Assembly: GCF_001598855.1 (NCBI RefSeq)
Contig: NZ_BCZS01000026.1
Span: forward strand, 1-55,363
DNA from: Pluralibacter gergoviae ATCC 33028 = NBRC 105706
GTDB lineage: Bacteria > Pseudomonadota > Gammaproteobacteria > Enterobacterales > Enterobacteriaceae
Length of the DNA: 55,363 nt
Direction of reading: 5' to 3'
This document shows positions 10,976 to 20,005 of this stretch, in pieces (positions within the stretch are counted from its first letter, which is position 1; every line of letters begins with the position of its first letter). The notes beneath the pieces were generated by a model. That model was not told the origin of the DNA, ran no database searches, and worked only from the letters and a program-made list of their open reading frames with translations. The position numbers and the translations under genes were made by a program.

Positions 10976-11983
10976 TTACTCGGTAACGTCGCGCCAGCGG
11001 GCGATATCCGCCTGCAGCGAGGCGGCCACCGCATCCCAGTCCGGCTGCCAGCGCGTCACGCCCTTCAGCGCGGCGGTCGCGGCCCGGTAGTTGGCATCGG
11101 TCGGCGTCACGTCTTCACGAACGGGTATTCCCCAGGAAAGCGCGCTGACGCTGGTCTGCGCCTCTTTGCTCAGTAAAAAGTTGATAAGCTTCTTACCGTT
11201 GTCGGCGTGGGGCGCGTTCTGCACCAGCCCGACGACGTACGGTAACGCCAGGGCGCTGCGCTCGCCGCTGGCGTCGGCCGGCCAGAAAATTTTAATGTTG
11301 GGATTGCGCGCCATTTGCGACAGGTTCATCTGCAGGTCGCCGTTGGCCACGTACAGTTCGCCTTTATTCACCAGCGCAGTCAGCTTGCCGGTAGAGGCCG
11401 AAGGCCCGACGTTGTTGGCCTGCAGCTTGCCGAGATAATCAAACCCGGCGTCTTTACTGCCCAGACTGTGGAAGACCTGCAGCAGCATGGCGGTGCCGTC
11501 GCCGGCCTGGCCGGGCGTGGAGTACTGCAGTTTGCTTTTAAATCCTGCGTCCAGCAGCGACTGCCAGCTGGCGGGCGCGGCTTTCAGCGCGCGGGTGTTA
11601 TAGACAAAGCTCAGGAAGTTGTTCACCAGCGGCACGGCGTTCGCCGTCGCGCCGGGAATTTTTTCCGCGCCATCCGGCGTGAAGTCGGCCAGCAGCCGCT
11701 GGCCGGCGGCGCGCTGAATAAACGGCGGCACCGTCACCAGCACGTCGGCCTGGGGATTGGTACGCTCTTTGGCCAGCCGCTCCACAATCGCCCCCGAGCC
11801 GCCCTCCACGTACTGCACGCTGATGCCGGTCGCTTTCGTGAAGGCGTCGAACTGGCGCTGATACCAGCTGTTGTCTCCGTCGTGGAGCCCGTCTGCGGAA
11901 TACACCGTGACCACCCCGTCGGCCCATACCGGGCTGCTGACGAGAGCAAATGTGGTTAACAGCGCGAGTTTATTCAGTTTCAT
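10976..11983 (-). CDS. phnS: Periplasmic 2-aminoethylphosphonate-binding protein PhnS
   Basis: A 335-residue extracytoplasmic solute-binding protein of the iron/spermidine cluster. The signal peptide [20 protein letters not shown] with cleavage after WA-D gives a mature protein starting around residue 21-22. [20 protein letters not shown] begins the first lobe, and [14 protein letters not shown] is the typical early motif. The start at 11981-11983 has GGAGG upstream and removes an unneeded 17-residue extension. It heads the phnSTUV operon. A Pho box and a PhnR-type operator lie in the 88 bases upstream, suggesting control by both phosphate starvation and substrate. Confidence 0.92.
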   Translation of the reverse strand: MKLNKLALLTTFALVSSPVWADGVVTVYSADGLHDGDNSWYQRQFDAFTKATGISVQYVEGGSGAIVERLAKERTNPQADVLVTVPPFIQRAAGQRLLADFTPDGAEKIPGATANAVPLVNNFLSFVYNTRALKAAPASWQSLLDAGFKSKLQYSTPGQAGDGTAMLLQVFHSLGSKDAGFDYLGKLQANNVGPSASTGKLTALVNKGELYVANGDLQMNLSQMARNPNIKIFWPADASGERSALALPYVVGLVQNAPHADNGKKLINFLLSKEAQTSVSALSWGIPVREDVTPTDANYRAATAALKGVTRWQPDWDAVAASLQADIARWRDVTE

Positions 11984-12011
11984 GGCGTTAGCCTCCAGTC
12001 GTGAAATCAAA

Positions 12012-12027
12012 TGGTCTATACCAGATT
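12012..12027 (-). promoter_or_regulatory. PhnR-type operator before phnS
   Basis: TGGTCTATACCAGATT read on the plus strand. It contains the palindromic core TGGTCTATACCA (12012-12023). The exact reverse complement of all 16 bases occurs at 12905-12920 in front of phnW. TGGTCTA-type sites are typical for GntR/HutC (UTRA) regulators, so PhnR is the likely ligand. Confidence 0.75.
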
Positions 12028-12050
12028 GATTCACACGCTAACGCCTGGAT

Positions 12051-12068
12051 GTTACAGAAAGATGAAAG
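12051..12068 (-). promoter_or_regulatory. Pho box (PhoB site) before phnS
   Basis: On the minus strand the sequence reads CTTTCATCTTTCTGTAAC. It fits the tandem PhoB pattern CTGTCAT-AAAA-CTGTAAC with only small differences in the first half. It lies 28 bases upstream of the PhnR-type operator and about 68 bases before the phnS start, where PhoB would replace the -35 contact. Confidence 0.65.
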
Positions 12069-12071
12069 ATG

Positions 12072-12791
12072 TTAGTGGGTATCGACTTCTATGCGCAGGC
12101 TGTCGTGCCGCCAGTATTCAATATCAAAATCGAGGATCCGCCCGTGCTGATCGTAATTCAGACGCCGCAGCATCAGGGCTGGCCTCCCCTCCATGACGCC
12201 CAGCGCCGCGGCTGCCTGGGCCGGCATCGCGGTAGGCCAGAAGCTGAGATGCATGCTGGTGTACACCAGATCATAGTAGCGCTGATAAACCTCGGTCAGG
12301 CTGCCGTTCAGATCGTGCCCGAGCAGGTCCGGCACGCGGGCGGGGAGACAGTGGTTTTCACAGTAGCAAATCGCGCGATCGTCGGCGTAGCGCAGGCGGG
12401 TCAGAAGATAAATTTGATCAAACGGCTGCAGCGCCAGGGGCGTCATCACCTCTACCGGCACCGGCGCAACGCGGCCCTCGAGAAGAACCGTTTTCGGCGT
12501 GCGGCCCTGCTCCTGGCAGAGTTTGTGGAAATTGGTGTTCTGCGTCGGATCCAGCCACAGCCTGTCGGGCGAGACAAACCAGCCCCGGCGGTCGGCGCGC
12601 CAGATAAGACCGCCGGCCTCCAGCTGGGCCAGGCTCTCGCGGATGGTGACGCGAGTGGTATTAAAAAGCGCGCACAGTTCACGCTCAGAAGGCAGTTTAT
12701 CGCCGCTTTTCAGCGCGCCGCGCGCGATGCGGTCCTGGAGCTGGGCCTTAATCAGCAGGTACTGCGGTATCTCGCCAGAGGGTGATTTCAT
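12072..12791 (-). CDS. phnR: GntR/HutC-family regulator of 2-aminoethylphosphonate genes
   Basis: A 239-residue regulator. The N-terminal winged helix covers about residues 8-75: [20 protein letters not shown] followed by [20 protein letters not shown]. The C-terminal UTRA ligand domain covers about 95-235 ([49 protein letters not shown]). The UTRA ligand is probably 2-aminoethylphosphonate or its aldehyde product. It lies between phnS (same strand) and the divergent phnW, each preceded by an identical 16-bp operator. A TATAAT box on the minus strand (plus 12822-12827) about 30 bases upstream of the ATG is a likely promoter element. Confidence 0.9.
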   Translation of the reverse strand: MKSPSGEIPQYLLIKAQLQDRIARGALKSGDKLPSERELCALFNTTRVTIRESLAQLEAGGLIWRADRRGWFVSPDRLWLDPTQNTNFHKLCQEQGRTPKTVLLEGRVAPVPVEVMTPLALQPFDQIYLLTRLRYADDRAICYCENHCLPARVPDLLGHDLNGSLTEVYQRYYDLVYTSMHLSFWPTAMPAQAAAALGVMEGRPALMLRRLNYDQHGRILDFDIEYWRHDSLRIEVDTH

Positions 12792-12904
12792 GATGATCCA
12801 CGCGGGTTATGATTGACGGCCATTATACAGACTCAGATGAATTTTTTGTTGCACGACCATTTTCCCTTTGACCTCCAGCCTCATTTTTATCCACTATACT
12901 GTCA

Positions 12905-12920
12905 AATCTGGTATAGACCA
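12905..12920 (+). promoter_or_regulatory. PhnR-type operator before phnW
   Basis: AATCTGGTATAGACCA is the exact reverse complement of the operator before phnS. It starts five bases after a TATACT hexamer (12895-12900), so it would cover the transcription start of phnW. A clear -35 box at normal spacing is not visible; TTGACC at 12868-12873 is 21 bases away. Confidence 0.75.
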
Positions 12921-12934
12921 AAGGCGAAACATAG

Positions 12935-14038
12935 ATGCGTTCACATGATTATCTGCTGCTCACTCCCGGCCCGCTGACCACCTCCCGCACGGTTAAAGAG
13001 GCCATGCTTTACGATAGCTGCACCTGGGATGACGATTACAATCTTGGCGTCGTGCAGGCGATTCGCCGGCAGCTGGTCGGGCTGGCGACCTCAGAAGCGG
13101 GATATAGCGCCGTGCTGCTGCAGGGGAGCGGCAGCTACGCGGTCGAAGCCGTGCTGGGCACGGCGCTGGGGCCCGGGGCGAAAGTCCTTATTATCAGCAA
13201 CGGCGCGTACGGCGCGCGCATGATTGAAATGGCGTCCCTGATGGGCATCAATCATCGCGTCTGCGACGTGGGTGAAGTCAATGCGCCGGACCCGATGGCG
13301 ATCGAAACGATCCTTCAGCAGGACGGCGCGATCACGCACATCGCCATGGTGCACTGCGAAACCACCACCGGCATCCTGAATCCGGTTGCAGAAGTGGGCG
13401 AACTGGCGGTCCGCTACGGCAAGCGCTACATCGTTGATGCGATGAGCAGCTTCGGCGGGATCCCGCTGGACGTCGCCCGGCTCAACATCGACTTTTTAAT
13501 CAGCTCCGCCAATAAGTGTATTCAGGGCGTGCCCGGCTTTGCGTTTGTGATTGCCCGGCAGTCCGAGCTGGCGCAGTGCGAGGGTCATTCCCGCTCGCTG
13601 TCGCTCGATCTTTACGCCCAGTGGCGCTGCATGGAGGATAATCACGGAAAATGGCGCTTCACCTCGCCCACCCATACCGTGCTGGCCTTCGCCCAGGCCC
13701 TGAAAGAACTGGCGGATGAGGGCGGCGTCGTCGCCCGCCACCGGCGCTACAGCAGCAACCAGCGACAGCTGGTTGCCGGCATGCGCGCCCTGGGCTTTCA
13801 TACGCTGCTGGACGACGCACTCCACTCGCCGATTATTACCGCCTTTTACTCGCCCGATGCGCCGCAGTATCAGTTCAGCGCCTTCTACCAGAAGCTGAAA
13901 GCGCAGGGCTTCGTGATCTATCCGGGCAAAGTCTCGCGCAGCGACTGCTTTCGCATCGGCAATATCGGCGAAGTGTACGCCGGGGATATCACCGCCCTTC
14001 TCGCCGCCGTCGACGGCGCCAGCTACTGGAAACAATAA
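12935..14038 (+). CDS. phnW: 2-aminoethylphosphonate:pyruvate aminotransferase
   Basis: A 367-residue PLP enzyme (fold type I, class V). It transfers the amino group of 2-aminoethylphosphonate to pyruvate, giving phosphonoacetaldehyde and alanine. The N-terminal [19 protein letters not shown] is the family start, [13 protein letters not shown] binds the cofactor phosphate, and VDAMSSFGG carries the Asp that pairs with the pyridine N. The PLP lysine is Lys194 in SSANKCIQG. The length equals the Salmonella enzyme. It is followed by phnX after nine bases and is divergent from phnR, with a PhnR-type operator in front. Confidence 0.96.
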   Translation: MRSHDYLLLTPGPLTTSRTVKEAMLYDSCTWDDDYNLGVVQAIRRQLVGLATSEAGYSAVLLQGSGSYAVEAVLGTALGPGAKVLIISNGAYGARMIEMASLMGINHRVCDVGEVNAPDPMAIETILQQDGAITHIAMVHCETTTGILNPVAEVGELAVRYGKRYIVDAMSSFGGIPLDVARLNIDFLISSANKCIQGVPGFAFVIARQSELAQCEGHSRSLSLDLYAQWRCMEDNHGKWRFTSPTHTVLAFAQALKELADEGGVVARHRRYSSNQRQLVAGMRALGFHTLLDDALHSPIITAFYSPDAPQYQFSAFYQKLKAQGFVIYPGKVSRSDCFRIGNIGEVYAGDITALLAAVDGASYWKQ

Positions 14039-14047
14039 GGAGTCATC

Positions 14048-14857
14048 ATGAACAAGATTAGCGCCGTTATTCTCGACTGGGCGGGGACAACCGTCGACTT
14101 CGGCTCCTTTGCGCCGACGGAAATCTTCGTCGAAGCCTTCCGGCAGGCGTTTGCCGTTGAGATCACGCTGCAGGAAGCCCGGGTGCCGATGGGACTCGGC
14201 AAGTGGCAGCACATTGAAGCTCTCGGCAAACTTCCCGCCGTCGATGCCCGCTGGCGGGCAAAGTTTGGCCGCAGCATGACGGCGGCGGATATTGATGCCA
14301 TCTATGCGGCCTTTATGCCTTTGCAGATCGCGAAAGTCGTGGATTTTGCCGCGCCGATTGCCGGCGTTATCGACACGATTGCCGGTTTTCGCGCCCAGGG
14401 CCTGAAAATTGGCTCCTGCTCCGGCTACCCGCGGGCGGTGATGGAGCAGCTGGTCCCTGCCGCCGCGGCGCTGGGCTATTCGCCGGACTGCTGGGTAGCC
14501 ACCGACGATCTGCCGCCGGGCGGCCGCCCCGGCCCGTGGATGGCGCTGCACAACGTGATTGCCCTGGGCATTGACGACGTTGCCCACTGCGTAAAAGTGG
14601 ATGATGCCGCGCCCGGTATTGCCGAGGGGATCCACGCCGGAATGTGGAGCGTCGGTCTGGCGCTGTCCGGGAACGCGTTCGGCGCGACCTGGGAGGCGTT
14701 TCAGGCGATGTCGGCAGAGGAGATTGCCGGGCGTCGGGAAAGAGCGGCCGGCGAACTGTACGCCGCGGGCGCGCACTATGTTGTCGATACGCTCGCCGAC
14801 CTGCCGGACGTCATCGCCGACATTAATACCCGACTGGCGAAAGGAGAGCGCCCCTGA
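14048..14857 (+). CDS. phnX: Phosphonoacetaldehyde hydrolase (phosphonatase)
   Basis: A 269-residue HAD-superfamily enzyme. It cleaves the C-P bond of phosphonoacetaldehyde, giving acetaldehyde and phosphate, the second step after PhnW. Asp10 in [11 protein letters not shown] is the HAD nucleophile; the usual second Asp is Ala here (DWAGTT), as is characteristic of phosphonatases. Lys52 in [12 protein letters not shown] is the cap-domain Schiff-base lysine. [13 protein letters not shown] supplies the motif 3/4 acidic residues. RBS AAGGAG lies at 14037-14042. The two genes let the cell use 2-aminoethylphosphonate as phosphorus, and probably also nitrogen, source. Confidence 0.96.
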   Translation: MNKISAVILDWAGTTVDFGSFAPTEIFVEAFRQAFAVEITLQEARVPMGLGKWQHIEALGKLPAVDARWRAKFGRSMTAADIDAIYAAFMPLQIAKVVDFAAPIAGVIDTIAGFRAQGLKIGSCSGYPRAVMEQLVPAAAALGYSPDCWVATDDLPPGGRPGPWMALHNVIALGIDDVAHCVKVDDAAPGIAEGIHAGMWSVGLALSGNAFGATWEAFQAMSAEEIAGRRERAAGELYAAGAHYVVDTLADLPDVIADINTRLAKGERP

Positions 14858-14866
14858 AAAGGGGCG
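14849..14866. terminator. Small hairpin between convergent phnX and yicN
   Basis: Stem CGCCCC (14849-14854)/GGGGCG (14861-14866) spans the end of phnX, directly before the yicN stop. There is no T tract, so this is at best a weak bidirectional terminator. Confidence 0.3.
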
Positions 14867-15319
14867 TCAGTGCAGCCAGCTGACGCCTTCCTGCTGCATA
14901 AACAGGGCGTTATAGCGGTGCTGAAAGGCATTAAACTCGGCAACGTCAGGCTCCAGCTCGCGCAGGAAACCCAGCGCAAGGCGGACCTGGGCGTCGGTCA
15001 GCGGAGAGGCCAGCCGCCCCTTCTGCAAATGGCGGTGCCACCACAGCAGGTTGCTTTCACTGCCGTCGACTACCGCCACCTGCCAGATCAGCAGCACCTG
15101 GGCGGCGTTAAGCAGATGCGCCTCGTTGGGCCGCTCCAGGTAGCGCAGATACTCCTCTCCGGCGCGTTTTCCCATCTGATCGATCATCGATTCGACCGGC
15201 TCCGGCGTAACGCCTAACCGCTCGCTCAGGCGCTTAATCGCCCGGCGCGAGCCGGAGGTCAGTACCCGAAATCCCACCACAAACACCACCGTCAGGGTGG
15301 CTAACATCAACCAGACCAT
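14867..15319 (-). CDS. yicN: DUF1198 membrane-anchored protein YicN
   Basis: A 150-residue protein nearly collinear with E. coli YicN. It has one N-terminal transmembrane helix (MVWLMLATLTVVFVVGFRVL) and a cytoplasmic domain with VESMIDQMGKRAGEEYLRYL, NAAQVLLIWQ and ALGFLREL, ending in GVSWLH. The function is unknown. It is followed by the ilvN end 85 bases upstream on the same strand, and is convergent with phnX. Confidence 0.92.
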   Translation of the reverse strand: MVWLMLATLTVVFVVGFRVLTSGSRRAIKRLSERLGVTPEPVESMIDQMGKRAGEEYLRYLERPNEAHLLNAAQVLLIWQVAVVDGSESNLLWWHRHLQKGRLASPLTDAQVRLALGFLRELEPDVAEFNAFQHRYNALFMQQEGVSWLH

Positions 15320-15403
15320 GCGTCCTCTCTCTTCGCCGCTGCCGGGACATCATAAGGAGAATTGCTTTAAAAGCCATCCTTTACCGGCAGCGGCGGCGGA
15401 GAA

Positions 15404-15694
15404 TCATTCAAAAAACAGGCCCAGCTTGTTGAATACGCCGGGATCGCTCTGGTGGCGAATGACCTGGCTTACGTCCTCCAGCTTGTCTATCTGGCTTATC
15501 ATCTGCTCAAGGCGGGTATCGTTATTCACCAGCAGCCAGATGCGGCTCTTGTCGCTGTGCTGAATAGGCAGGCAGAGAATGCCCTCAACGTTGAAGGCCC
15601 GGCGGGCAAACAGGCCGCAGACGTGGGTCATGACCCCCGGGTGGTTGCGTACGGTGAGCTCAAGGATGACGTTGTTATGAATCGCGTTTTGCAT
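15404..15694 (-). CDS. ilvN: Acetolactate synthase I regulatory subunit
   Basis: A 96-residue ACT-domain subunit that binds valine and confers feedback inhibition and full activity on Ilv[21 protein letters not shown] is the ACT start, and [14 protein letters not shown] and [10 protein letters not shown] continue the fold. The length matches E. coli IlvN. It lies three bases after ilvB, so the two subunits are co-translated. Confidence 0.97.
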   Translation of the reverse strand: MQNAIHNNVILELTVRNHPGVMTHVCGLFARRAFNVEGILCLPIQHSDKSRIWLLVNNDTRLEQMISQIDKLEDVSQVIRHQSDPGVFNKLGLFFE

Positions 15695-15697
15695 GGC

Positions 15698-17401
15698 TTA
15701 TTCCCCCACCATTTCAGTATTTGCGGCACCCGGCGGCACCATCGGCCAGACTTTTTGCTCGGGATCGATACGCACGTGAATCAGTGCCGGTCCCGGCCTT
15801 GCGATAATCGCCCGCAGCGCCGCCTGCGGATCGGCCTCCGCGTTTAAATCGCAGGTCTGCAGGCCGAAGCCTTCGGCAATCTGCATAAAGTTGATGGTGC
15901 CCGGATAGGTGGCGGCAAAAACGCCCTGCTGATAGAACAGGCTCTGCTGCTGGTGCACCAGGCCCAGCGCCTCGTTGTTCATCAGAATGATTTTCACGTC
16001 GAGCTGGTTTTCCGCCGCCGTCGCCATCTCCTGAATGTTCATCATCAGGCTGCCGTCGCCGGAGAAGCACAGCACTTTACGGTGCGGGTTCGCCAGCGCC
16101 GCGCCGACAGCGGCGGGCAGCCCGAAGCCCATCGTGCCGAGGCCACCCGAGGTCAGCCACTGGCGGGGGCGGTTGAGCGGATAGGCCTGGGCGGTCCACA
16201 TCTGGTGCTGGCCGACATCGGTGGTAACGATGGCCTCATCGTCAACGCAGGCGGCGACGGCGCCGATCAGGCCGTAGTGGCTCAGCGGATCGCCCTCCTG
16301 GGGGATCGCGGACGGAAACTCCTGCTGCAGATCGGCCACCAGCTGGCGCCACTCATCGCGCGGCTGCGCCTCAATCAGCGGGATCAGCTGATCGAGCACT
16401 TCGCCGACGTCGGCCTGCATCGCCACGTGGGGCTGCTTGATTTTGCCCAGCTCGGCGCGGTCAATATCGACGTGGATGATTTTAGCATTCGGGCAGAACT
16501 GTTCGGTTTTGCCAATCGCCCGGTCATCAAAACGGGCGCCTAACACAATCAGTAAATCAGACTCCTGCAGAATGTAGTTGGTGCTGCGGGCGCCGTGCAT
16601 ACCCAGCATACCCAGCGACAGCGGGTGCGCCTTCGGCAGCATACCCAGCGCCATCAGGGTCATGGTGGTGGGCAGGTTGGCCTTTTCGGCCAGCTTGCGG
16701 ATCTGGTCGGGTACGTTAATTGCCCCGCCGCCGAGGTAGAGCACCGGCCGCTTCGCGGAGTTGATCATCGCTGCCGCCTCGCGCACGTCGGCAAGGCTGA
16801 ATACCGGCGCCGGCGCTTTACAGCCCGGCATCGGCAGATCGTCAATGTCGATTTCTGCGGTCTGCACATCCTTAGGAATATCTATCCACACCGGCCCCGG
16901 CCGGCCCGACTGGGCGATGCGGAAAGCGTCGCTTATCACCTGCGGCAGCTCGCTGATGTCGCGGACCAGGTAGTTATGCTTGGTGATGGGGATAGAGATA
17001 CCGTAGGTGTCCACTTCCTGAAAGGCGTCGGTGCCGATCATCGAGGCCGGAACCTGGCCGGTGATGCAGACCAGCGGAATGGAGTCGAGGCGGGCGTCGG
17101 CAATGGCGGTCACCAGGTTGGTGGCGCCGGGACCGCTGCAGGCCATGCACACCGCCGGTTTACCCTGGGTGCGCGCCATGCCCTGGGCGATAAAGCCCGC
17201 GCCCTGCTCGTGGCGGGCCAGCACGTGGCGAATTTGCCTGCTCTGGCTCAGCGCATCATACAGCGGCAGCACGGTGCCGCCCGGAATACCGGCAACGGTA
17301 GTGATGCCCTGACGCTCCAGCAGATGAACGATTAACTGCGCGCCGGTGAAGCGCTTCGCCTGCGATGCAGGCCGTGACGACGGTGTGCCCGAATGTGCCA
17401 T
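15698..17401 (-). CDS. ilvB: Acetolactate synthase I catalytic subunit
   Basis: A 567-residue ThDP/FAD enzyme. It condenses two pyruvates to acetolactate (valine/leucine pathway) or pyruvate with 2-oxobutyrate (isoleucine pathway). The ThDP glutamate lies in LARHEQGAGFIAQG, the FAD region in LGMLGMHGARSTNY, and the ThDP-binding GDGSLMMN...NNE motif near residues 448-475. It is a few residues longer than the E. coli protein, at the N-terminus. Transcription passes the ivbL leader and attenuator, so expression responds to valine/leucine charging. Confidence 0.97.
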   Translation of the reverse strand: MAHSGTPSSRPASQAKRFTGAQLIVHLLERQGITTVAGIPGGTVLPLYDALSQSRQIRHVLARHEQGAGFIAQGMARTQGKPAVCMACSGPGATNLVTAIADARLDSIPLVCITGQVPASMIGTDAFQEVDTYGISIPITKHNYLVRDISELPQVISDAFRIAQSGRPGPVWIDIPKDVQTAEIDIDDLPMPGCKAPAPVFSLADVREAAAMINSAKRPVLYLGGGAINVPDQIRKLAEKANLPTTMTLMALGMLPKAHPLSLGMLGMHGARSTNYILQESDLLIVLGARFDDRAIGKTEQFCPNAKIIHVDIDRAELGKIKQPHVAMQADVGEVLDQLIPLIEAQPRDEWRQLVADLQQEFPSAIPQEGDPLSHYGLIGAVAACVDDEAIVTTDVGQHQMWTAQAYPLNRPRQWLTSGGLGTMGFGLPAAVGAALANPHRKVLCFSGDGSLMMNIQEMATAAENQLDVKIILMNNEALGLVHQQQSLFYQQGVFAATYPGTINFMQIAEGFGLQTCDLNAEADPQAALRAIIARPGPALIHVRIDPEQKVWPMVPPGAANTEMVGE

Positions 17402-17450
17402 GCTCCAGTCCTTTTATTCTGGGCCGGCTTTCCGGGAGGCGTCTTAAACG

Positions 17451-17484
17451 AAAAACCCCGCCCGGTTTGCGCCGGCGGGGTTTT
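17451..17484 (-). terminator. ilvBN attenuator terminator
   Basis: On the minus strand a GC-rich stem (CCCCGCC...GGCGGGG, with further CGG/CCG pairs) is followed by TTTTTCG. It sits between the ivbL stop and ilvB, as in the classical ilvB attenuator. Confidence 0.9.
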
Positions 17485-17504
17485 GGAATCGTGCGTTCCG
17501 GACC

Positions 17505-17603
17505 CTACGGCGCATTGCCGACGACCACCACCACACGCACGACGACCACCGCGGCAGGTTGCGCGGTAAGTAGTAGGTTCTGTGCATTGCGGATGGCGTT
17601 CAT
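17505..17603 (-). CDS. ivbL: ilvBN operon leader peptide
   Basis: A 32-residue peptide, start ATG 17601-17603, stop TAG 17505-17507. It begins MNAIRNAQNLLLTAQPAA and ends VVVVRVVVVVGNAP, identical in its C-terminal part to E. coli IvbL. The nine valine and three leucine codons make ribosome stalling sensitive to Val- and Leu-tRNA, which controls the attenuator just downstream. Too short for ordinary gene finders and often missed. Confidence 0.95.
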   Translation of the reverse strand: MNAIRNAQNLLLTAQPAAVVVVRVVVVVGNAP

Positions 17604-17759
17604 TAGGGACCATAACGTTGTGTGTTTGAGCGTTTTATACAACCACAGCTTTTATCGGCTGACAACGCAATTATCACGCTGCGTTAAAAAACGTGCTGAA
17701 GATCGCGTTACGCCGCTATTCACCGCAGGATCGTGCTCTGAATAGCGGCATATCCAGGA
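17604..17759 (-). promoter_or_regulatory. ilvB promoter region and porin-end hairpin
   Basis: This 156-base gap carries the ilvB promoter; TATAAA on the minus strand (about 17634-17639) is the likely -10 region, without a convincing -35 at standard distance. A 9-bp perfect stem CCGCTATTC (17713-17721)/GAATAGCGG (17740-17748) follows the end of the porin gene and may stabilise or end its mRNA; it lacks a T tract. Confidence 0.45.
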
Positions 17760-19106
17760 TTAAAACAGGGAGAATTTGTACTCGACGATCGCCTCTCCGG
17801 CAAGGGTGTGCGCCCGCTGGTAGCGCCCGTTGACCAGCTTCGGCGTTTTACCGCCCGCCGTTTTATAGGACCAGCCGGGGCCAAACATGCCCCACACGAT
17901 CAGGTTTTTCAGCGCCGGATGGGTCGGCGCCCAGCGGCTGAAGAGGTTCACCTCGCCGGTTCTGACCTTATTGCCCCGATAGCTAAACTGCGCCACGTTC
18001 CCTGCAAAGCCGATGGCCAGCGCCGGGGTGAGCATGTAGTCAGACATATTAGCCAGCATCACCTCCCCGTCGCGCATGTAGTCATTGCCCGCGTTCGCCA
18101 TTGAGATAAAGGTGCCGCGCGAGTTTTTACTCATGTGGCGCGGATAGTGTCCCACCATGCCGCGCTTTTTCGCATCGGTATAGGCCACGCCCCACTTGCT
18201 GCCCCAGCCGCTGCCCTTCCAGATGCCGTCCAGCGCAAAGTGCCAGGCGTTATTATCGAAGTCGCGCCTGCCGGCCGGCATGGCTTTATAGTCGCTGAGC
18301 GCGTGGGTGGCGTAGATTTGCGAGCCGATATGCAGGGTATCCCAGGGCTTAAACTCAGTCAGAAGAAGGTGGCGGCGCAGGTAGTTATCGCTCTCGCCAT
18401 AGCCCCAGGTAACGTCCAGCGGATCCGTTTTCCACGCCAGCGCGCCGCTGGCAATGCGGCTGATTTTTTTCCCGGTATTGGAGGTAAAGCTCCGCTTGTC
18501 GGGTCCGCTGCGGTCGATACTGCTGTCAATCCAGGCGCCGCTCAGCGTCAGGTCACGGTAGCTCAGCGAGCCGCTCCAGCCGAGATAGGTGGTCGGCGAC
18601 AGGCGGGTTGAGGTGGTAATAACGCCAAGGTTGCGGATCCGCTGCCAGCCCCAGCGGGCGTTGAGATTCACATCGCCAGCCTCATATTTGAGCTTGATAT
18701 TGCGCTGGCCAAACTTGGAAAACCCTTCAGCGTTGCCTTTGCGGCTGCCGGTGCCTTTGTTGTAGAGCACGCCCCTGCTGCTGAAGCGATCGCTGGCGCC
18801 CAGCGCAACCGCGCCGTAATAAACAAGATCGGCGCCAATAACGTCCATAAAATAACCGGAGCGATAATCAAGAGAAAAACCCTGCCCCCAGGCGGCGTGC
18901 ACATTTTTCTCTTCTCCTTCGTCTTCCTTTAGATATTTCCACATATTTTTCAGCTCCAGCGTCAGAGACGCGTCGCTGAAAAAAGGGTTTACCGACAACG
19001 GAGCATAATTACCGCTTTCCGATTGTGATGATTTCGTATTCTGCGCCCACGCGCAGCTATTTCCTGCCAGCATCAGCACCAGCAGCGTGTATTTAAAGGC
19101 CCGCAT
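17760..19106 (-). CDS. OprD-family outer-membrane porin
   Basis: A 448-residue protein. Signal peptide about residues 1-21 (MRAFKYTLLVLMLAGNSCAWA-Q). The mature part alternates polar and aromatic residues as in an 18-strand barrel and ends in the outer-membrane signature EYKFSLF with C-terminal Phe. NPFFSDASLTLELKNMW, WGQGFSLDYRSGYF and IGADLVYYGAVALG near the N-terminus are OprD-family features. OprD relatives admit amino acids, peptides or sugars (UidC, chitoporin). RBS GGAGG precedes the ATG. It is 133 bases downstream of the histidine-phosphatase gene with no terminator visible between, so both are probably transcribed from the antiterminator-controlled promoter upstream. Confidence 0.85.
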   Translation of the reverse strand: MRAFKYTLLVLMLAGNSCAWAQNTKSSQSESGNYAPLSVNPFFSDASLTLELKNMWKYLKEDEGEEKNVHAAWGQGFSLDYRSGYFMDVIGADLVYYGAVALGASDRFSSRGVLYNKGTGSRKGNAEGFSKFGQRNIKLKYEAGDVNLNARWGWQRIRNLGVITTSTRLSPTTYLGWSGSLSYRDLTLSGAWIDSSIDRSGPDKRSFTSNTGKKISRIASGALAWKTDPLDVTWGYGESDNYLRRHLLLTEFKPWDTLHIGSQIYATHALSDYKAMPAGRRDFDNNAWHFALDGIWKGSGWGSKWGVAYTDAKKRGMVGHYPRHMSKNSRGTFISMANAGNDYMRDGEVMLANMSDYMLTPALAIGFAGNVAQFSYRGNKVRTGEVNLFSRWAPTHPALKNLIVWGMFGPGWSYKTAGGKTPKLVNGRYQRAHTLAGEAIVEYKFSLF

Positions 19107-19239
19107 TATTAACCTCCGTGTACAGAACCTTATCTCTGCCCTGATAAATTAAGGCAGATGGCGATACAATAAATTGTCATTGAATATTTTGACTAAAGGC
19201 GCGCTTTCCTGCTTCGACATATTTCACCTCACCCATTTC

Positions 19240-19968
19240 CTACACAGAATATTGTCCATTGTGATAAACAATTTTTACTACCGCGGCATTTGCCAGCGGC
19301 TTATTTTTTGCCGGATTATCGGTAAGCTCAGCAACCATAATTTGCATCGCGGTACCGGATGAAACCGCCAGAATATTCTTTGCGCCGCTAGCCTGCGCCT
19401 CTGTTACCATCTGCGCGAGCGCCGCTCTGGTGCGGGTTTTCACCTGCTGATAGTTTTCCGCCATCCTCTTAGGATCGGCTTCGGCCAGCGCATCCTGCAG
19501 CGCTTTGACATCCAGGCCGGCGGCCTTCATTTTCTGGAAAATGGCGGCGCCATCTTTTAATCCAAGCATTGGCGCCATCGCATTTGCCATCCCGGCGTTA
19601 AAGCCGCCTTCAAAGCCACCGAAAAATGCTTCGCGCAGACCAGTTAACTCAGTATTGTGATAATTAACGATACCTGCCTGTTTTAAAATGACCGCCAGCG
19701 TTTCCCGCTGGCGCCCGGCATCGCTGGTATAAAAGCGGTCAAAAGGAATGTGCCGAAGTCCTTCGCCAAGATATTTCGCCACGCGAATACCCTCTTCGGT
19801 CAGCGGGCTATCGGCCCAGCCCTGAACGCGATCGAAGCTGTTAAAGAGGGTCTTTCCGTGGCGCGCGAAGTAGAGAGTGACGTCGCCTTCTGAGGTATTC
19901 ACATTTTTTTCCGCAAAACAGGATGCTGATGCGGCTATCATCATTAGAGCCAGTAAGAAATTCCTCAT
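19240..19968 (-). CDS. Exported histidine-phosphatase-superfamily protein with altered second active-site motif
   Basis: A 242-residue protein with a signal peptide (MRNFLLALMMIAASASCFA, cleavage near residue 19-20), so periplasmic. The histidine-phosphatase motif RHG is at 36-38 (ARHGKTLFN), and FYTSDAGRQRETLAVIL and EAFFGGFEGG follow the family order. The usual second histidine motif near the C-terminus (SHG) reads VSSG at about 202-205, so the second catalytic His is a Ser. Activity may be changed or lost. Start 19966-19968 is preferred because GGAG lies six bases before it; an upstream in-frame ATG lies inside that ribosome site. It is first in a unit with the OprD porin and preceded by a RAT/terminator. 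Confidence 0.83.
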   Translation of the reverse strand: MRNFLLALMMIAASASCFAEKNVNTSEGDVTLYFARHGKTLFNSFDRVQGWADSPLTEEGIRVAKYLGEGLRHIPFDRFYTSDAGRQRETLAVILKQAGIVNYHNTELTGLREAFFGGFEGGFNAGMANAMAPMLGLKDGAAIFQKMKAAGLDVKALQDALAEADPKRMAENYQQVKTRTRAALAQMVTEAQASGAKNILAVSSGTAMQIMVAELTDNPAKNKPLANAAVVKIVYHNGQYSV

Positions 19969-20005
19969 GTTTTTCTCCATGAATAACGACTTTTACGCCA
20001 GATAC

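Noticed and set aside
12792-12934. A second Pho box before phnR or phnW.
   Set aside because: TTCATC and CTGTAT occur on the minus strand but with two extra bases between them, so the 11-bp periodicity of PhoB repeats is broken.
17332-17613. 93-codon minus-strand frame over the ilvB leader.
   Set aside because: The functional short gene is ivbL in another frame (17505-17603), with the diagnostic valine run; the longer frame runs through the attenuator.
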